Source: an uncultured Lachnospiraceae bacterium
Lineage (GTDB): Bacteria; Bacillota; Clostridia; Lachnospirales; Lachnospiraceae
Length of the DNA stretch: 64,000 bases
NCBI GenBank assembly: GCA_947626365.1
Contig: CANQRW010000002.1
Span: forward strand, 1-64,000
Direction of reading: 5' to 3'
Of this stretch, positions 1-8,707 are shown one piece after another; position 1 is the first letter of the stretch; each line of letters starts with the position of its first letter. The notes beneath the pieces are model-generated. The model did no database searches, was not told the DNA's origin, and saw nothing but the letters and a program-made list of their open reading frames with translations. The position numbers were made by a program, and so were the translations under genes.

Positions 1-4
1 AAAA

Positions 5-42
5 AGTTCCGGATTTCCTTATTTCAAAGGGAATTCGGAACT
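5..42. repeat. 14-bp inverted repeat (2 G-U wobbles as RNA); terminator-like hairpin or element end
   Basis: AGTTCCGGATTTCC (5-18) pairs with GGGAATTCGGAACT (29-42); preceded by A-run. Confidence 0.5.
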
Positions 43-84
43 GGCTTTGCATAACTATTGACTTCACATAACACTGCGATTACA

Positions 85-575
85 GCGTTCATACGGAAAA
101 TGTGCCGATTCGTATTGAGATGTACCGGGACCGTATGGAAATTGTCAACAGCGGAGGTTTGTACGGTAAAATTTCCGTTGACGCACTCGGCAAAGTGCGT
201 CCTGAAACAAGAAATGCTGTTCTTGCAAATATGCTCGAACTTTTAAAAGTAACTGAAAACAGATATTCGGGTATTCCTACTATGCTAAAAGAATTTGCGG
301 ATGCCGGACTTCCTGCGCCGGTTTTTTCTGCCGTTCACGGGGAATTTAAGGTTGTAATGAAAAATGGCTTGTTTGCAGAAAGGATGCCTGTTTCTGATTC
401 CCTTGTAGAGTTTTGCTCTGCCCCCCGAACAAGAGCAGAGGTTGTTGCTTTTGTCGGCAAGTCAAAGAATTATGTGATGTCGCAAATAGTTAGCCCGCTG
501 GTAGTAAGCGGCAAACTGAAGATGACAATACCGGATAAACCGAAAAGTCCGAATCAGAGGTTTGTCAAAGCGTAA
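85..575 (+). pseudogene. C-terminal fragment of an AlbA_2/RecG-like ATP-binding (putative transcriptional regulator) protein, 5'-truncated
   Basis: In-frame reading HCDYSVHTENVPIRIEMYRDRMEIVNSGGLYG resembles the HRDY...I.I.iy.DRiEI.NPGGL core of AlbA_2-type proteins; in-frame TAA directly upstream and no N-terminal domain. Confidence 0.6.
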
Positions 576-656
576 AGTTAGAAGGATTCCACTCGGCGGG
601 AAGCGAGACGACAGCCGAACTGTTTTGGAAACGAAAATCAGACAGGAGGACAGATC

Positions 657-1691
657 ATGCCGCTTGAGATAGTAAGAAATGATATTACAAAAATGAAAGT
701 GGACGCCATTGTGAACGCTGCGAATCAAACTCTGCTGGGAGGCGGCGGAGTCGATGGGGCCATCCACCATGCCGCAGGTCCGGGGCTTCTTGAGGAGTGC
801 CGTACATTGGGCGGCTGCGAAACCGGCAGCGCGAAGATTACAGGCGCGTACCGTCTGCCCTGCAAATATGTCATTCATACGGTGGGTCCCCGCTGGCGCG
901 GAGGCTGGCACGGAGAGCGCGGCAAACTGATTTCCTGTTACCGCACGTCCCTTGCCCTTGCCAAAGAGAATCAATGCGAGACCGTGGCGTTCCCGCTGAT
1001 TTCCTCCGGCATCTATGGTTATCCGAAGGACAAGGCCCTGAAGGTCGCTATCGATACCATAAGCGATTTCCTTTTCGACAATGAGATGACCGTCTATCTC
1101 GTGATCTTTGATAAGACTGCTTATCAGATCAGCGGAAAGCTGTTCAAAGACATTGCCGCGTATATTGATGATAACTATGTCCAGGAGCATACCGACAGTT
1201 CCGAGAGGCAGACGCGAAGTATTTTCCTGGAAGAAGAGAGGCTGGCAGACGGTGCCTCTGAAAACATGAAAATGTCCATGCCCGTTATGAATGTGGGCAT
1301 GGCAGCTCCGGCGCCGGCCGCTTCCTCTCTGGATGAAGCGTTACGCATGCTTGACGAAAGCTTTTCCGAGATGCTTCTGCGAAAGATTGACGAGCGCGGT
1401 ATCACCGACGCCCAGTGCTACAAAAAAGCCAATATTGACCGCAAACTGTTCTCCAAAATACGGAGCGACAAGCTTTATAGGCCAAGCAAGCCCACGGTCC
1501 TGGCTTTTGCCATCGCCCTTGAACTTCCGCTTGACGAGACGCGGGAAATGCTGATGAAGGCTGGATTTGCCCTTTCCCACAGCAACAAGTTTGATATTAT
1601 CGTTGAATATTTTATCAGCCGTGGGAATTACAATATTTTTGAGATTAATGAGGCGCTGTTTGCTTTTGACCAGAGCCTTTTGGGGGCGTAA
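657..1691 (+). CDS. Macrodomain (MacroD/O-acetyl-ADP-ribose deacetylase type) protein with C-terminal helical HTH-like domain
   Basis: [27 protein letters not shown] and [15 protein letters not shown] motifs; C-terminal [32 protein letters not shown] region is HTH-like; SD aggagg upstream. Confidence 0.85.
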   Translation: MPLEIVRNDITKMKVDAIVNAANQTLLGGGGVDGAIHHAAGPGLLEECRTLGGCETGSAKITGAYRLPCKYVIHTVGPRWRGGWHGERGKLISCYRTSLALAKENQCETVAFPLISSGIYGYPKDKALKVAIDTISDFLFDNEMTVYLVIFDKTAYQISGKLFKDIAAYIDDNYVQEHTDSSERQTRSIFLEEERLADGASENMKMSMPVMNVGMAAPAPAASSLDEALRMLDESFSEMLLRKIDERGITDAQCYKKANIDRKLFSKIRSDKLYRPSKPTVLAFAIALELPLDETREMLMKAGFALSHSNKFDIIVEYFISRGNYNIFEINEALFAFDQSLLGA

Positions 1692-1888
1692 GACAGAGCC
1701 ATTAATTAATATGATATACTGAGCATAATTTAACCGCTTCCAGCTATTGAGATGTCAGAGAAACGCAAAATTTTGATTTGTCGCCTGCCATGCGACCAAA
1801 GCGGATACTATTTGGTTTAAAATGCAGCTGTAGGATGAAGACAGACAGCCGCATTTTAGGTGGAGGCAGCGAAAAGGAGGAAAAGATT

Positions 1889-2671
1889 ATGCTTGGAGCA
1901 ATCATCGGGGATATCGTTGGTTCCCGTTTTGAATGGAACAATCACAGAAGTAAGGATTTTGAACTTTTTACATCGAAGTGTGAGCCGACGGACGATTCGA
2001 TCATGACGCTGGCGATCGCGAAAGCTCTTATGTCATGCAGCGGCGATTACAGGAACCTTGGAGAGAAAGCGGTGTACTGGATGCGCAGGATTGGTCAGCC
2101 CTATCCTTACTGCGGATATGGCGGACGCTTCCGCGAGTGGATGTATTCTGCTAATCCCCAGCCCTATAACAGTTTTGGAAACGGAGCGGCTATGAGAGTC
2201 AGCGCCTGCGGATTTATCGCAAAGAGCCTTGACGAGGCAAAAAGTCTTTCAAGGGCAGTCACGGAAGTCACCCACAACCATCCGGAGGGCATTAAGGGAG
2301 CGGAGGCAACCACGGCGGCGATTTATCTTGCCAGGACCGGAAGGACAATAGATGAGATCCGCGGCACGGTTCAGGAGACATATTATCCTCTGGATTTCAC
2401 ACTTGACAGTATCCGCGATACCTACCGTTTTAACGAGACCTGCCAGGAAACCGTGCCGCAGGCCATCGAAGCGTTTTTGGAATCCACGGGCTTTGAAGAC
2501 GCCATACGGAACGCGATTTCCATAGGCGGGGACAGCGACACGCTGGCAGCGATTACCGGCGGGATTGCCGAGGCGTATTACGGTGTGCCCGACGACATCC
2601 GGCAGTCGGCGGAAGGATTTCTTGATCCTGAGCTTCTGGCAATCCTGCGTGAGTTTGAAGACGGTATGTGA
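1889..2671 (+). CDS. ADP-ribosylglycohydrolase (DraG/ARH family)
   Basis: MLGAIIGDIVGSRFEW, TDDSIMT, GGDSDTLAAITGGIAEAYYG motifs; aaaaggagg SD before ATG 1889. Confidence 0.88.
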   Translation: MLGAIIGDIVGSRFEWNNHRSKDFELFTSKCEPTDDSIMTLAIAKALMSCSGDYRNLGEKAVYWMRRIGQPYPYCGYGGRFREWMYSANPQPYNSFGNGAAMRVSACGFIAKSLDEAKSLSRAVTEVTHNHPEGIKGAEATTAAIYLARTGRTIDEIRGTVQETYYPLDFTLDSIRDTYRFNETCQETVPQAIEAFLESTGFEDAIRNAISIGGDSDTLAAITGGIAEAYYGVPDDIRQSAEGFLDPELLAILREFEDGM

Positions 2672-2673
2672 TG

Positions 2674-3813
2674 TTATTCTCCATTTGTGATCCGCCGGAT
2701 TGTGATGCCGTTGACTTCCACATTGTCGCTGACTGCGATGACCAGGCACTGGCGGCCGTCGATGATACGGGTCTCCACCATTGCGGCGGCCTCCGGTTTC
2801 ACTTGAATCACCACATCCGGGGTCTGGATGCGGAAGATTCGCGTGTCTGCGATGTTTGTCGCCATAAAGGAGGCATCCTCGCCAGCCCGCTCATTATAAT
2901 AGGAATCAAACACCTCCAGCTGCTCATCGGTTACGCCGCTCTCCTCGAAGAGACGGCGGATTTCTTCTTTGCCCAGTTCCAGGGGCTCCGGATCATCTTT
3001 GGTCTCCTCCAGATGTTCATTGAGGGTCTCGTGGATGCTGCGGACAATGCTGTAATCGCACTGGTCGCTTAAGGTGTCGGCGATCAGCGTCTGGAAGGTC
3101 TCCTTCTGAGCCTTGGCCGGAAGGGGGATTCGGCTGCAGCCAAACATTTCCCGCAGAAAATCTTCCTGCAGCTCCGCCGCATTTTTCGTGTAGTAGACCA
3201 TGGAGTGGATATCCGTATAGCGCTCGTTGAAGGCGGGGAACAGGAAGCCCTTCATGGGCGGCTCCACTACCCAGTCCTGAATCCGATTTTCAATCCGGTT
3301 GGTATCCGTGTTGTAGCCAAGTCCCGGTTTGGACAGGTGGACCGGGCAGATACTGCAGAGAAGATAGCTGTACACATTGTCGGAGGCGTCGTACATCTCC
3401 GTGCCGTCGCTTGCCTTTCCCGGCACGTCATAGTCTACATGGATCAGGATGATATAATAGTTTTCCCCATAAACAAAGCGCTCGATGATCCGGTTATAAA
3501 ATTCTTCGATCAGCGCGTCGTCCTTCAGCTTGCTGTTGCGCAGATTCAGGAGAAATTCCTGTCGCCCGCCGGTTCGTTCTTCTTCCAGAGGAAAGTCCAG
3601 ATTGATCAGATTCTTTCCCACGGTGCCGGACAGGGTTTTCTTGAAAATATCCAGATATTTGAAGGCATCCTCCTCCGGCAGTGAGAGAAAAGCCTCTCTC
3701 ATCTGGGTTTTAATATTTTTTTCCGCATCGACGTAGCAGCCGCAGATCCGGGTAATGGTGCAGCGGTCAGGGGTGTACTGCCGGCGGATTTCAGAAATCT
3801 CTTTTTTGTTCAT
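2674..3813 (-). CDS. DUF4317 family protein
   Basis: MNKKEISEIRRQYTPDRCTITRICGCYVDAEKNIKT N-terminus typical of the family. Confidence 0.8.
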   Translation of the reverse strand: MNKKEISEIRRQYTPDRCTITRICGCYVDAEKNIKTQMREAFLSLPEEDAFKYLDIFKKTLSGTVGKNLINLDFPLEEERTGGRQEFLLNLRNSKLKDDALIEEFYNRIIERFVYGENYYIILIHVDYDVPGKASDGTEMYDASDNVYSYLLCSICPVHLSKPGLGYNTDTNRIENRIQDWVVEPPMKGFLFPAFNERYTDIHSMVYYTKNAAELQEDFLREMFGCSRIPLPAKAQKETFQTLIADTLSDQCDYSIVRSIHETLNEHLEETKDDPEPLELGKEEIRRLFEESGVTDEQLEVFDSYYNERAGEDASFMATNIADTRIFRIQTPDVVIQVKPEAAAMVETRIIDGRQCLVIAVSDNVEVNGITIRRITNGE

Positions 3814-4042
3814 GTAATGTCCTCTTTCCTGTATGTTTCGTTTGTATGACACTGCCCATCAGCGGCTGGACAGTGAAAATCAATGGTCAAGTGACATTAT
3901 GATAGCACAAAAAGAGACGCCGGGCAAAGATTTTCACGGATTTTTTGAAAAATGGGTAAAATTCAGATACAGGTACTTGATTTTCAAAAAAAGTTATGGT
4001 AGAATAATTTTCGTCGTTAAAAGAGAACTGATCAATGACTAT

Positions 4043-4114
4043 GCGCGAGTGGCTCAGGGGTGGAGCACCACCTTGCCAAGGTGGGGGTCGCGGGTCCGAA
4101 TCCCGTCTCGCGCT
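4043..4114 (+). tRNA. tRNA-Gly (GCC)
   Basis: 7-bp acceptor GCGCGAG/CTCGCGC, anticodon arm CCACC-TTGCCAA-GGTGG, T-arm CGGGTCCGAATCCCG; no encoded CCA. Confidence 0.93.
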
Positions 4115-4124
4115 CTTTCTTTTT

Positions 4125-4167
4125 GCCCGGATTCGCAGGTTTTTCCTGCGTTTTCCGGGCTTTTTTT
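4125..4167 (+). terminator. Rho-independent terminator after tRNA-Gly
   Basis: GCCCGG...CCGGGC with inner CGCAGG/CCTGCG stem then T7. Confidence 0.85.
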
Positions 4168-4211
4168 AAGGAAAAGTTGAGGACAGTTGAGGACACCCGC
4201 CAGAGACTGTT

Positions 4212-4877
4212 TTATTTTTCTCTGCAGTAGTGCAGCAATCCTTCTTTATCCAACAATACAATTTTGTTCCGGGTGATTTCGATCAGCCCCAGTTCCTTCA
4301 GCTGGGAGCAGACGCGGGTCACCTGAACCCGGGAGGCATTGATCGCGCAGCCGATACGGTACTGAGACAGGGCGATTTCGGAGGAATCGTCATCTCTGGA
4401 GTACAGCAGCAGGAAATGAATGAGCCGTGTCTTTACATCATTGATGCTTTGTTCCTGTGCATCGTAGCACATCAGCCGCAGAACATCGCCTACATAGATT
4501 AGAAAATCCCGATACAGATCCGGGGCCTCTCCGGTCAGGCCGATGATATCCTCGACGGTTAAGGGGATGACCTGAACATCGGTGAGCGCCTCCGTTGTGA
4601 TCACTGCGTCCTGCCGGCGGTCCAGACTGTCGAGATTGAAGACAGTATTTTTCTGATGGGTGCCGATCAGCCGCGTAAAACCGTCCAGATTGGTAGTGTA
4701 TACCAGAACGGTTCCCTCTGTGAGATAATACAGCTGGTTTACGGGGAGCCCATATCGGTTAAAAATGTGTCCCTTGGGATACGAAACCGCATCATAATGT
4801 TTCAGAAAAAGAGAACGGTACTTTTTTAAATTGTTTTTTAGTTGAAACCGCACTGCTATTTCCAGTTCGCTCATCAT
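4212..4877 (-). CDS. Crp/Fnr family transcriptional regulator
   Basis: cNMP-binding-like N-terminal domain plus C-terminal HTH (IGCAINASRVQVTRVCSQLKELGLIEI); aaagggggtg SD. Confidence 0.8.
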   Translation of the reverse strand: MMSELEIAVRFQLKNNLKKYRSLFLKHYDAVSYPKGHIFNRYGLPVNQLYYLTEGTVLVYTTNLDGFTRLIGTHQKNTVFNLDSLDRRQDAVITTEALTDVQVIPLTVEDIIGLTGEAPDLYRDFLIYVGDVLRLMCYDAQEQSINDVKTRLIHFLLLYSRDDDSSEIALSQYRIGCAINASRVQVTRVCSQLKELGLIEITRNKIVLLDKEGLLHYCREK

Positions 4878-4914
4878 TATCACCCCCTTTATTTTAACAC
4901 AAAATTTAACCGAG

Positions 4915-4930
4915 TGTATCACAGGATACA
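4915..4930. promoter_or_regulatory. Candidate Crp/Fnr-type operator TGTATC-N4-GATACA
   Basis: Perfect 6-4-6 palindrome between divergent genes; TATAAT at 4952-4957. Confidence 0.5.
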
Positions 4931-4994
4931 GAAAAAGAAAGAATTATTTTTTATAATCGAGTTATCAAACACAATCGAGAAGGGGGTAAAAACT

Positions 4995-6926
4995 ATGACA
5001 ACATTTCCAAATCTGTTTAAACCCGGTAAGATTCATGATCTTACGCTGAAGAACCGTATTATGAAGGCGCCTCAGTCTTCGGGTATGAGCAACATGGACG
5101 GGACAGTCTCGGAGAGGCTGATTCGTTATTATCGGCATCAGGCGGCAGGGGGAGCCGGCATGATCCTTGTCGAGTACGCTTATGTCGATGATATCGGAGC
5201 CAAGTCTGCCCATTGCCATCTGGGCATTTCTAATAATGAGCATATTCCCGGATTGTCCTGGCTGGCGGAAAACATCAGGGAGCAGGGAGCTGTTCCCGGA
5301 ATCCAGATCGAGCACTGCGGCCGGCAGAAGTTTCTGGGGACTCAGCCGATGGTAGCGCCCAGCGCCATTCCCTGGCCCAAGTTGTGGGATCAGTACGGGG
5401 TTCAGGCTGTTCCCAAGGAACTGACGATTCCGGAGATCCAGGATATCGTTCACGCGTTCGGAGACGCGGCGAAGCGTGCCCAGACGGCAGGCTTTGAGCT
5501 GGTAGAGATTCACGGAGCTCACGGATATCTGCTGACGAATTTCTTCTCGCCCCACACGAACCACAGGACGGATTTGTATGGCGGCAGCCTGGAGAACCGT
5601 ATGAGAATCTATGTGGAGATCGTGAGAGATGTCCGCAAGAAAGTCGGACCGGATTTCCCGGTTACCATTCGTCTGAGCGGCACGGATTACGAGCCCGACG
5701 GGTTCCCCATCGAGGACACCATAGAGCTGGCGAAGGTTCTGGAGAAGGAAGGAATCGACGCGTTCCATATTTCCGGCGGCGATCATCACACCATGATCCA
5801 TCAGGTATCTCCTATGGCTATGTCGATCTGCCACAATACCTGGGCGGCGGAAGCGGTCAAGAAGGCCGTTCACGTTCCGGTTATCGCTTCCGGCTCCATT
5901 ACTCTGCCTGAGTATGCGGAGGAGATCATCGCCTCCGGCAAGGGCGATTTCGTAGGACTGGGACGTCCGCTGTGGGCGGATCCGGAGTGGCCCAAGAAGG
6001 CCCAGGCCGGTCACCCGGAGGATATCCGTCCGTGTATCCGGTGCAATGAGGGCTGCCTGGAGAGGACCTTCTTCAATTACAAGGCGATTACCTGCGCGGT
6101 CAATCCCACCATAAGCCGGGAAGGCGAGCTGGAGATCACGCCGGCGAAGGAGCCGAAGAAGATTGCCGTGGTAGGCGGAGGAGCAGCCGGTATGGAAGCG
6201 GCGCGGGTCCTGAAACTGAGAGGCCATGACGTCACGCTGTACGAGGAGAAGGATCTGGGCGGACTGCTTCACGAAGCGTCTACGCCGGAGTTTAAGGCGG
6301 ATATCCGGCCGCTGATGAAGTATCAGATTACTCAGCTTGAGAAGCTGAATATCCCGGTGGTTCAGAAGCGGGTAACGGCCCAAGAACTTATGGACTATGA
6401 CAAGGTGGTTTGCGCTACCGGAAGCCGTCCTGTCATTCCCAATATCCCGGGCATTGACGGAGAGAACGTTGTTGACGCTCTGAGCGTGCTGAACGGCGCG
6501 GCCAGGGCGGAAGGCCATGTAGTGGTCATCGGCGGAGGCCTGGTCGGCACGGAGACGGCTCTGCATCTGGCAGAGAACGGCCATTCCGTAACTCTGGTTG
6601 AGATGCTTCCGGAGATCATGCACGGCGTAGCGGTGACGGATATGCTGGCCTATCAGGAGCGAATCGCCAAGGTTTCCATGGATATTCATACCGGAACCCG
6701 CCTGGCTGAGATCAAGCCGGAGGGAGTGGCCGTGGAGAACCGAAAAGGGGCCTTTACGATCCCAGCAGATACGGTAGTGATCGCCATCGGGCTGAAGGCG
6801 CAGCAGTCGGTTTATGACGAGCTGGCCGCGGCAGGCAAGGAAGCCTATCTGGTCGGCGACGCCGTGAAGCCCGGCAAGATCTATGACGCCTTCCATACCG
6901 CGTACAAGCTGGCGGTTAAGATCTGA
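4995..6926 (+). CDS. Old-yellow-enzyme family NADH:flavin oxidoreductase / FAD-dependent enoate reductase (2,4-dienoyl-CoA reductase/BaiCD-like architecture)
   Basis: N-terminal FMN TIM barrel (LFKPGKIHDLTLKNRI, HGAHGYLLTNFFSP, NRMR), Cys cluster IRCNEGCLERTF, C-terminal GGGAAGMEAAR and GGGLVGTETA dinucleotide-binding motifs. Confidence 0.88.
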   Translation: MTTFPNLFKPGKIHDLTLKNRIMKAPQSSGMSNMDGTVSERLIRYYRHQAAGGAGMILVEYAYVDDIGAKSAHCHLGISNNEHIPGLSWLAENIREQGAVPGIQIEHCGRQKFLGTQPMVAPSAIPWPKLWDQYGVQAVPKELTIPEIQDIVHAFGDAAKRAQTAGFELVEIHGAHGYLLTNFFSPHTNHRTDLYGGSLENRMRIYVEIVRDVRKKVGPDFPVTIRLSGTDYEPDGFPIEDTIELAKVLEKEGIDAFHISGGDHHTMIHQVSPMAMSICHNTWAAEAVKKAVHVPVIASGSITLPEYAEEIIASGKGDFVGLGRPLWADPEWPKKAQAGHPEDIRPCIRCNEGCLERTFFNYKAITCAVNPTISREGELEITPAKEPKKIAVVGGGAAGMEAARVLKLRGHDVTLYEEKDLGGLLHEASTPEFKADIRPLMKYQITQLEKLNIPVVQKRVTAQELMDYDKVVCATGSRPVIPNIPGIDGENVVDALSVLNGAARAEGHVVVIGGGLVGTETALHLAENGHSVTLVEMLPEIMHGVAVTDMLAYQERIAKVSMDIHTGTRLAEIKPEGVAVENRKGAFTIPADTVVIAIGLKAQQSVYDELAAAGKEAYLVGDAVKPGKIYDAFHTAYKLAVKI

Positions 6927-6973
6927 CAAAAAGAGACGAAAAGACTGAAACAATATAATGTTACATAGCAGTG

Positions 6974-7010
6974 GCCGCCGCGTTCGGGTGAGATGTCCGG
7001 GCGCGGCGGC
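6974..7010. terminator. GC-rich hairpin between convergent genes
   Basis: GCCGCCGCG (6974-6982) / CGCGGCGGC (7002-7010). Confidence 0.65.
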
Positions 7011-7026
7011 TGTTTGATGAACAAAT

Positions 7027-7425
7027 TTATTTTGGCTGTATTTTGGAAAGCAAAGCCTCTTGAAGAACCTGAGAAAAATTTATGCCAAGTTCCATGGCTT
7101 CTTCATTAAGCCATTGTGGTATGCTGAGGGTCTTTTTGACGGAGTGGGAACGATTTTTCTTTTTATATGTGAGCATATCAAAGCTGATTAAGACAATCAG
7201 ACAATTTTCTTCCGGTTTAATCCCTTGAAAACCAGCAGCAGGGGGAAGCTGCTGCCCTTCGGTCAGACGGCTGGTGATAGCTAAATCTAACGCCTCCGCA
7301 GCCATCCGGTACGCCTGGTCCATATCATCTCCTTCTGTCAGACATTCAGGGAAATCGGGAAATGATATCCAGAATCCACCCTCTTCTGCCGCATGGAATA
7401 TAGCGGGATAAAATAATTGATTCAT
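7027..7425 (-). CDS. hicB: HicB-family antitoxin
   Basis: YPAIFHAAEEGGFWISFPDFPECLTEGDDMDQAYRMAAEAL HicB fold followed by RHH/HTH-like C-terminus; directly downstream of hicA. Confidence 0.85.
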   Translation of the reverse strand: MNQLFYPAIFHAAEEGGFWISFPDFPECLTEGDDMDQAYRMAAEALDLAITSRLTEGQQLPPAAGFQGIKPEENCLIVLISFDMLTYKKKNRSHSVKKTLSIPQWLNEEAMELGINFSQVLQEALLSKIQPK

Positions 7426-7463
7426 ATAGAACCCCTCCGTAATTTGCAGTGATGGGATATACT

Positions 7464-7652
7464 CTATAAAAGTCCGGCTTGTTTCAGGATTGCGTGTTCT
7501 AAGCCTTTTTTAAGTTCGCTGGAGTGATAAGGTATGATAACCTGGGCACCTGTCTGTGGATTCCGAAGCTTAATGTGTGAACCATTCTGGCTGACACGTT
7601 CAAATCCATGCTTTTGGAGGTGTGCAATAATCTGCTTTGAAGTCATGGGCAT
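7464..7652 (-). CDS. hicA: HicA-family mRNA interferase toxin
   Basis: TSKQIIAHLQKHGFERVSQNGSHIKLRNP, catalytic His in GSHIKL. Confidence 0.9.
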   Translation of the reverse strand: MPMTSKQIIAHLQKHGFERVSQNGSHIKLRNPQTGAQVIIPYHSSELKKGLEHAILKQAGLL

Positions 7653-7750
7653 TCCTGAAAGCTCCTTCCCTTATCAAATAGTATTATAACACGTAATAAT
7701 ACGTGCGTCAATGCGAGTAACTATTTTGATTACGACTAATTTTAGCTGTA

Positions 7751-8467
7751 TCACGCAACTTTTCCCAGAACCATCCCAATAGGAATAATGGATTCGTCGG
7801 CAGGTGTATCAGGATAGGCAGGATTGTGAGCAAGTAACTGTCCGTGACCTGATTCTCGTACAAAAATGTGATTGTCCTGCATATACACCCCTATGCTGCC
7901 ATATGGGATGTCGCTGGTTTTCTTGATATATATAGCATCTCCATTATGATATGTATCTTCCATACTGTCATCTGTTATTGCCGCTACAATATCAGCATGC
8001 TTTGATAATTCGTTATCTGGGACCTGTATTTTTAAATGGGGCTTACTCTTTTCTTCCGAGTCGCACATAGCTGATAAGCTAGTATAATAAGCGAGCAGTC
8101 GGGAAAGCGGCGAAGATGACGGCCGTGATTCTACAATAACATTGAATGTACGTTCTTTTTCCCACTGCATCATAATATCGACATGCTGGCGTCCCGGCGG
8201 ATCAAGGCTTCGATATCCCAAAATGTGTTCGTATTCAGCCGGAGAAACATGCGTGTTTTGAAAATCGAATCCAAAAGCAGTGTCAACAGTTGTGTGATAA
8301 AGTCCGCATAATCGGATAAAAGTATCCAAATCCGGCTGCGCGTATCCTGATTCCCAGTGGCCGATGATTTGTTGGTTACGTCCTAATTTTTCAGCAATTT
8401 CTTTTTGTGTCATGTTTTGAGCAATGCGCAGCTGCTTCAGAATAGCACCAATTTCCTGCTTCGTCAT
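7751..8467 (-). CDS. XRE-family repressor with C-terminal LexA/S24-like domain
   Basis: N-terminal HTH (LRIAQNMTQKEIAEKLGRNQQIIGHWESG) and S24-like ITDDSMEDTYHNGD. Confidence 0.85.
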   Translation of the reverse strand: MTKQEIGAILKQLRIAQNMTQKEIAEKLGRNQQIIGHWESGYAQPDLDTFIRLCGLYHTTVDTAFGFDFQNTHVSPAEYEHILGYRSLDPPGRQHVDIMMQWEKERTFNVIVESRPSSSPLSRLLAYYTSLSAMCDSEEKSKPHLKIQVPDNELSKHADIVAAITDDSMEDTYHNGDAIYIKKTSDIPYGSIGVYMQDNHIFVRESGHGQLLAHNPAYPDTPADESIIPIGMVLGKVA

Positions 8468-8517
8468 ACCGGGGCCTCCTTTTTCTATTTATTGTACTAT
8501 AAGTCGCTTAGAAAAGC

Positions 8518-8570
8518 AATATAAAAACTCAAATATTTAGTTATATTTAATATAAAAACTCAAATATTTA
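8518..8570. repeat. 22-bp direct repeat x2, 31-bp period
   Basis: AATATAAAAACTCAAATATTTA at 8518-8539 and 8549-8570. Confidence 0.9.
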
Positions 8571-8615
8571 AAATAAGCACACATCAATTCGTTTACAATA
8601 AAATTCCCTGAATTA

Positions 8616-8644
8616 TGGACAAACCGGAAAACTTTGGATATAAT
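8616..8644 (+). promoter_or_regulatory. Sigma-A type promoter for the glycosyltransferase
   Basis: TGGACA-N17-TATAAT. Confidence 0.65.
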
Positions 8645-8707
8645 GAAAAGTAATTGTGCGGCAAAGACACCTGACGAAAGATTGGGTTTTGATGGAGGAA
8701 GGGGTAT

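Noticed and set aside
4965-6953. 662-aa ORF on the minus strand
   Set aside because: Shadow ORF antisense to the well-supported OYE gene; no recognisable domains; effect of codon bias.
7027-8570. Prophage remnant around HicBA/XRE
   Set aside because: No integrase, structural or lysis genes, and no att-like repeats; HicBA plus XRE alone is insufficient.
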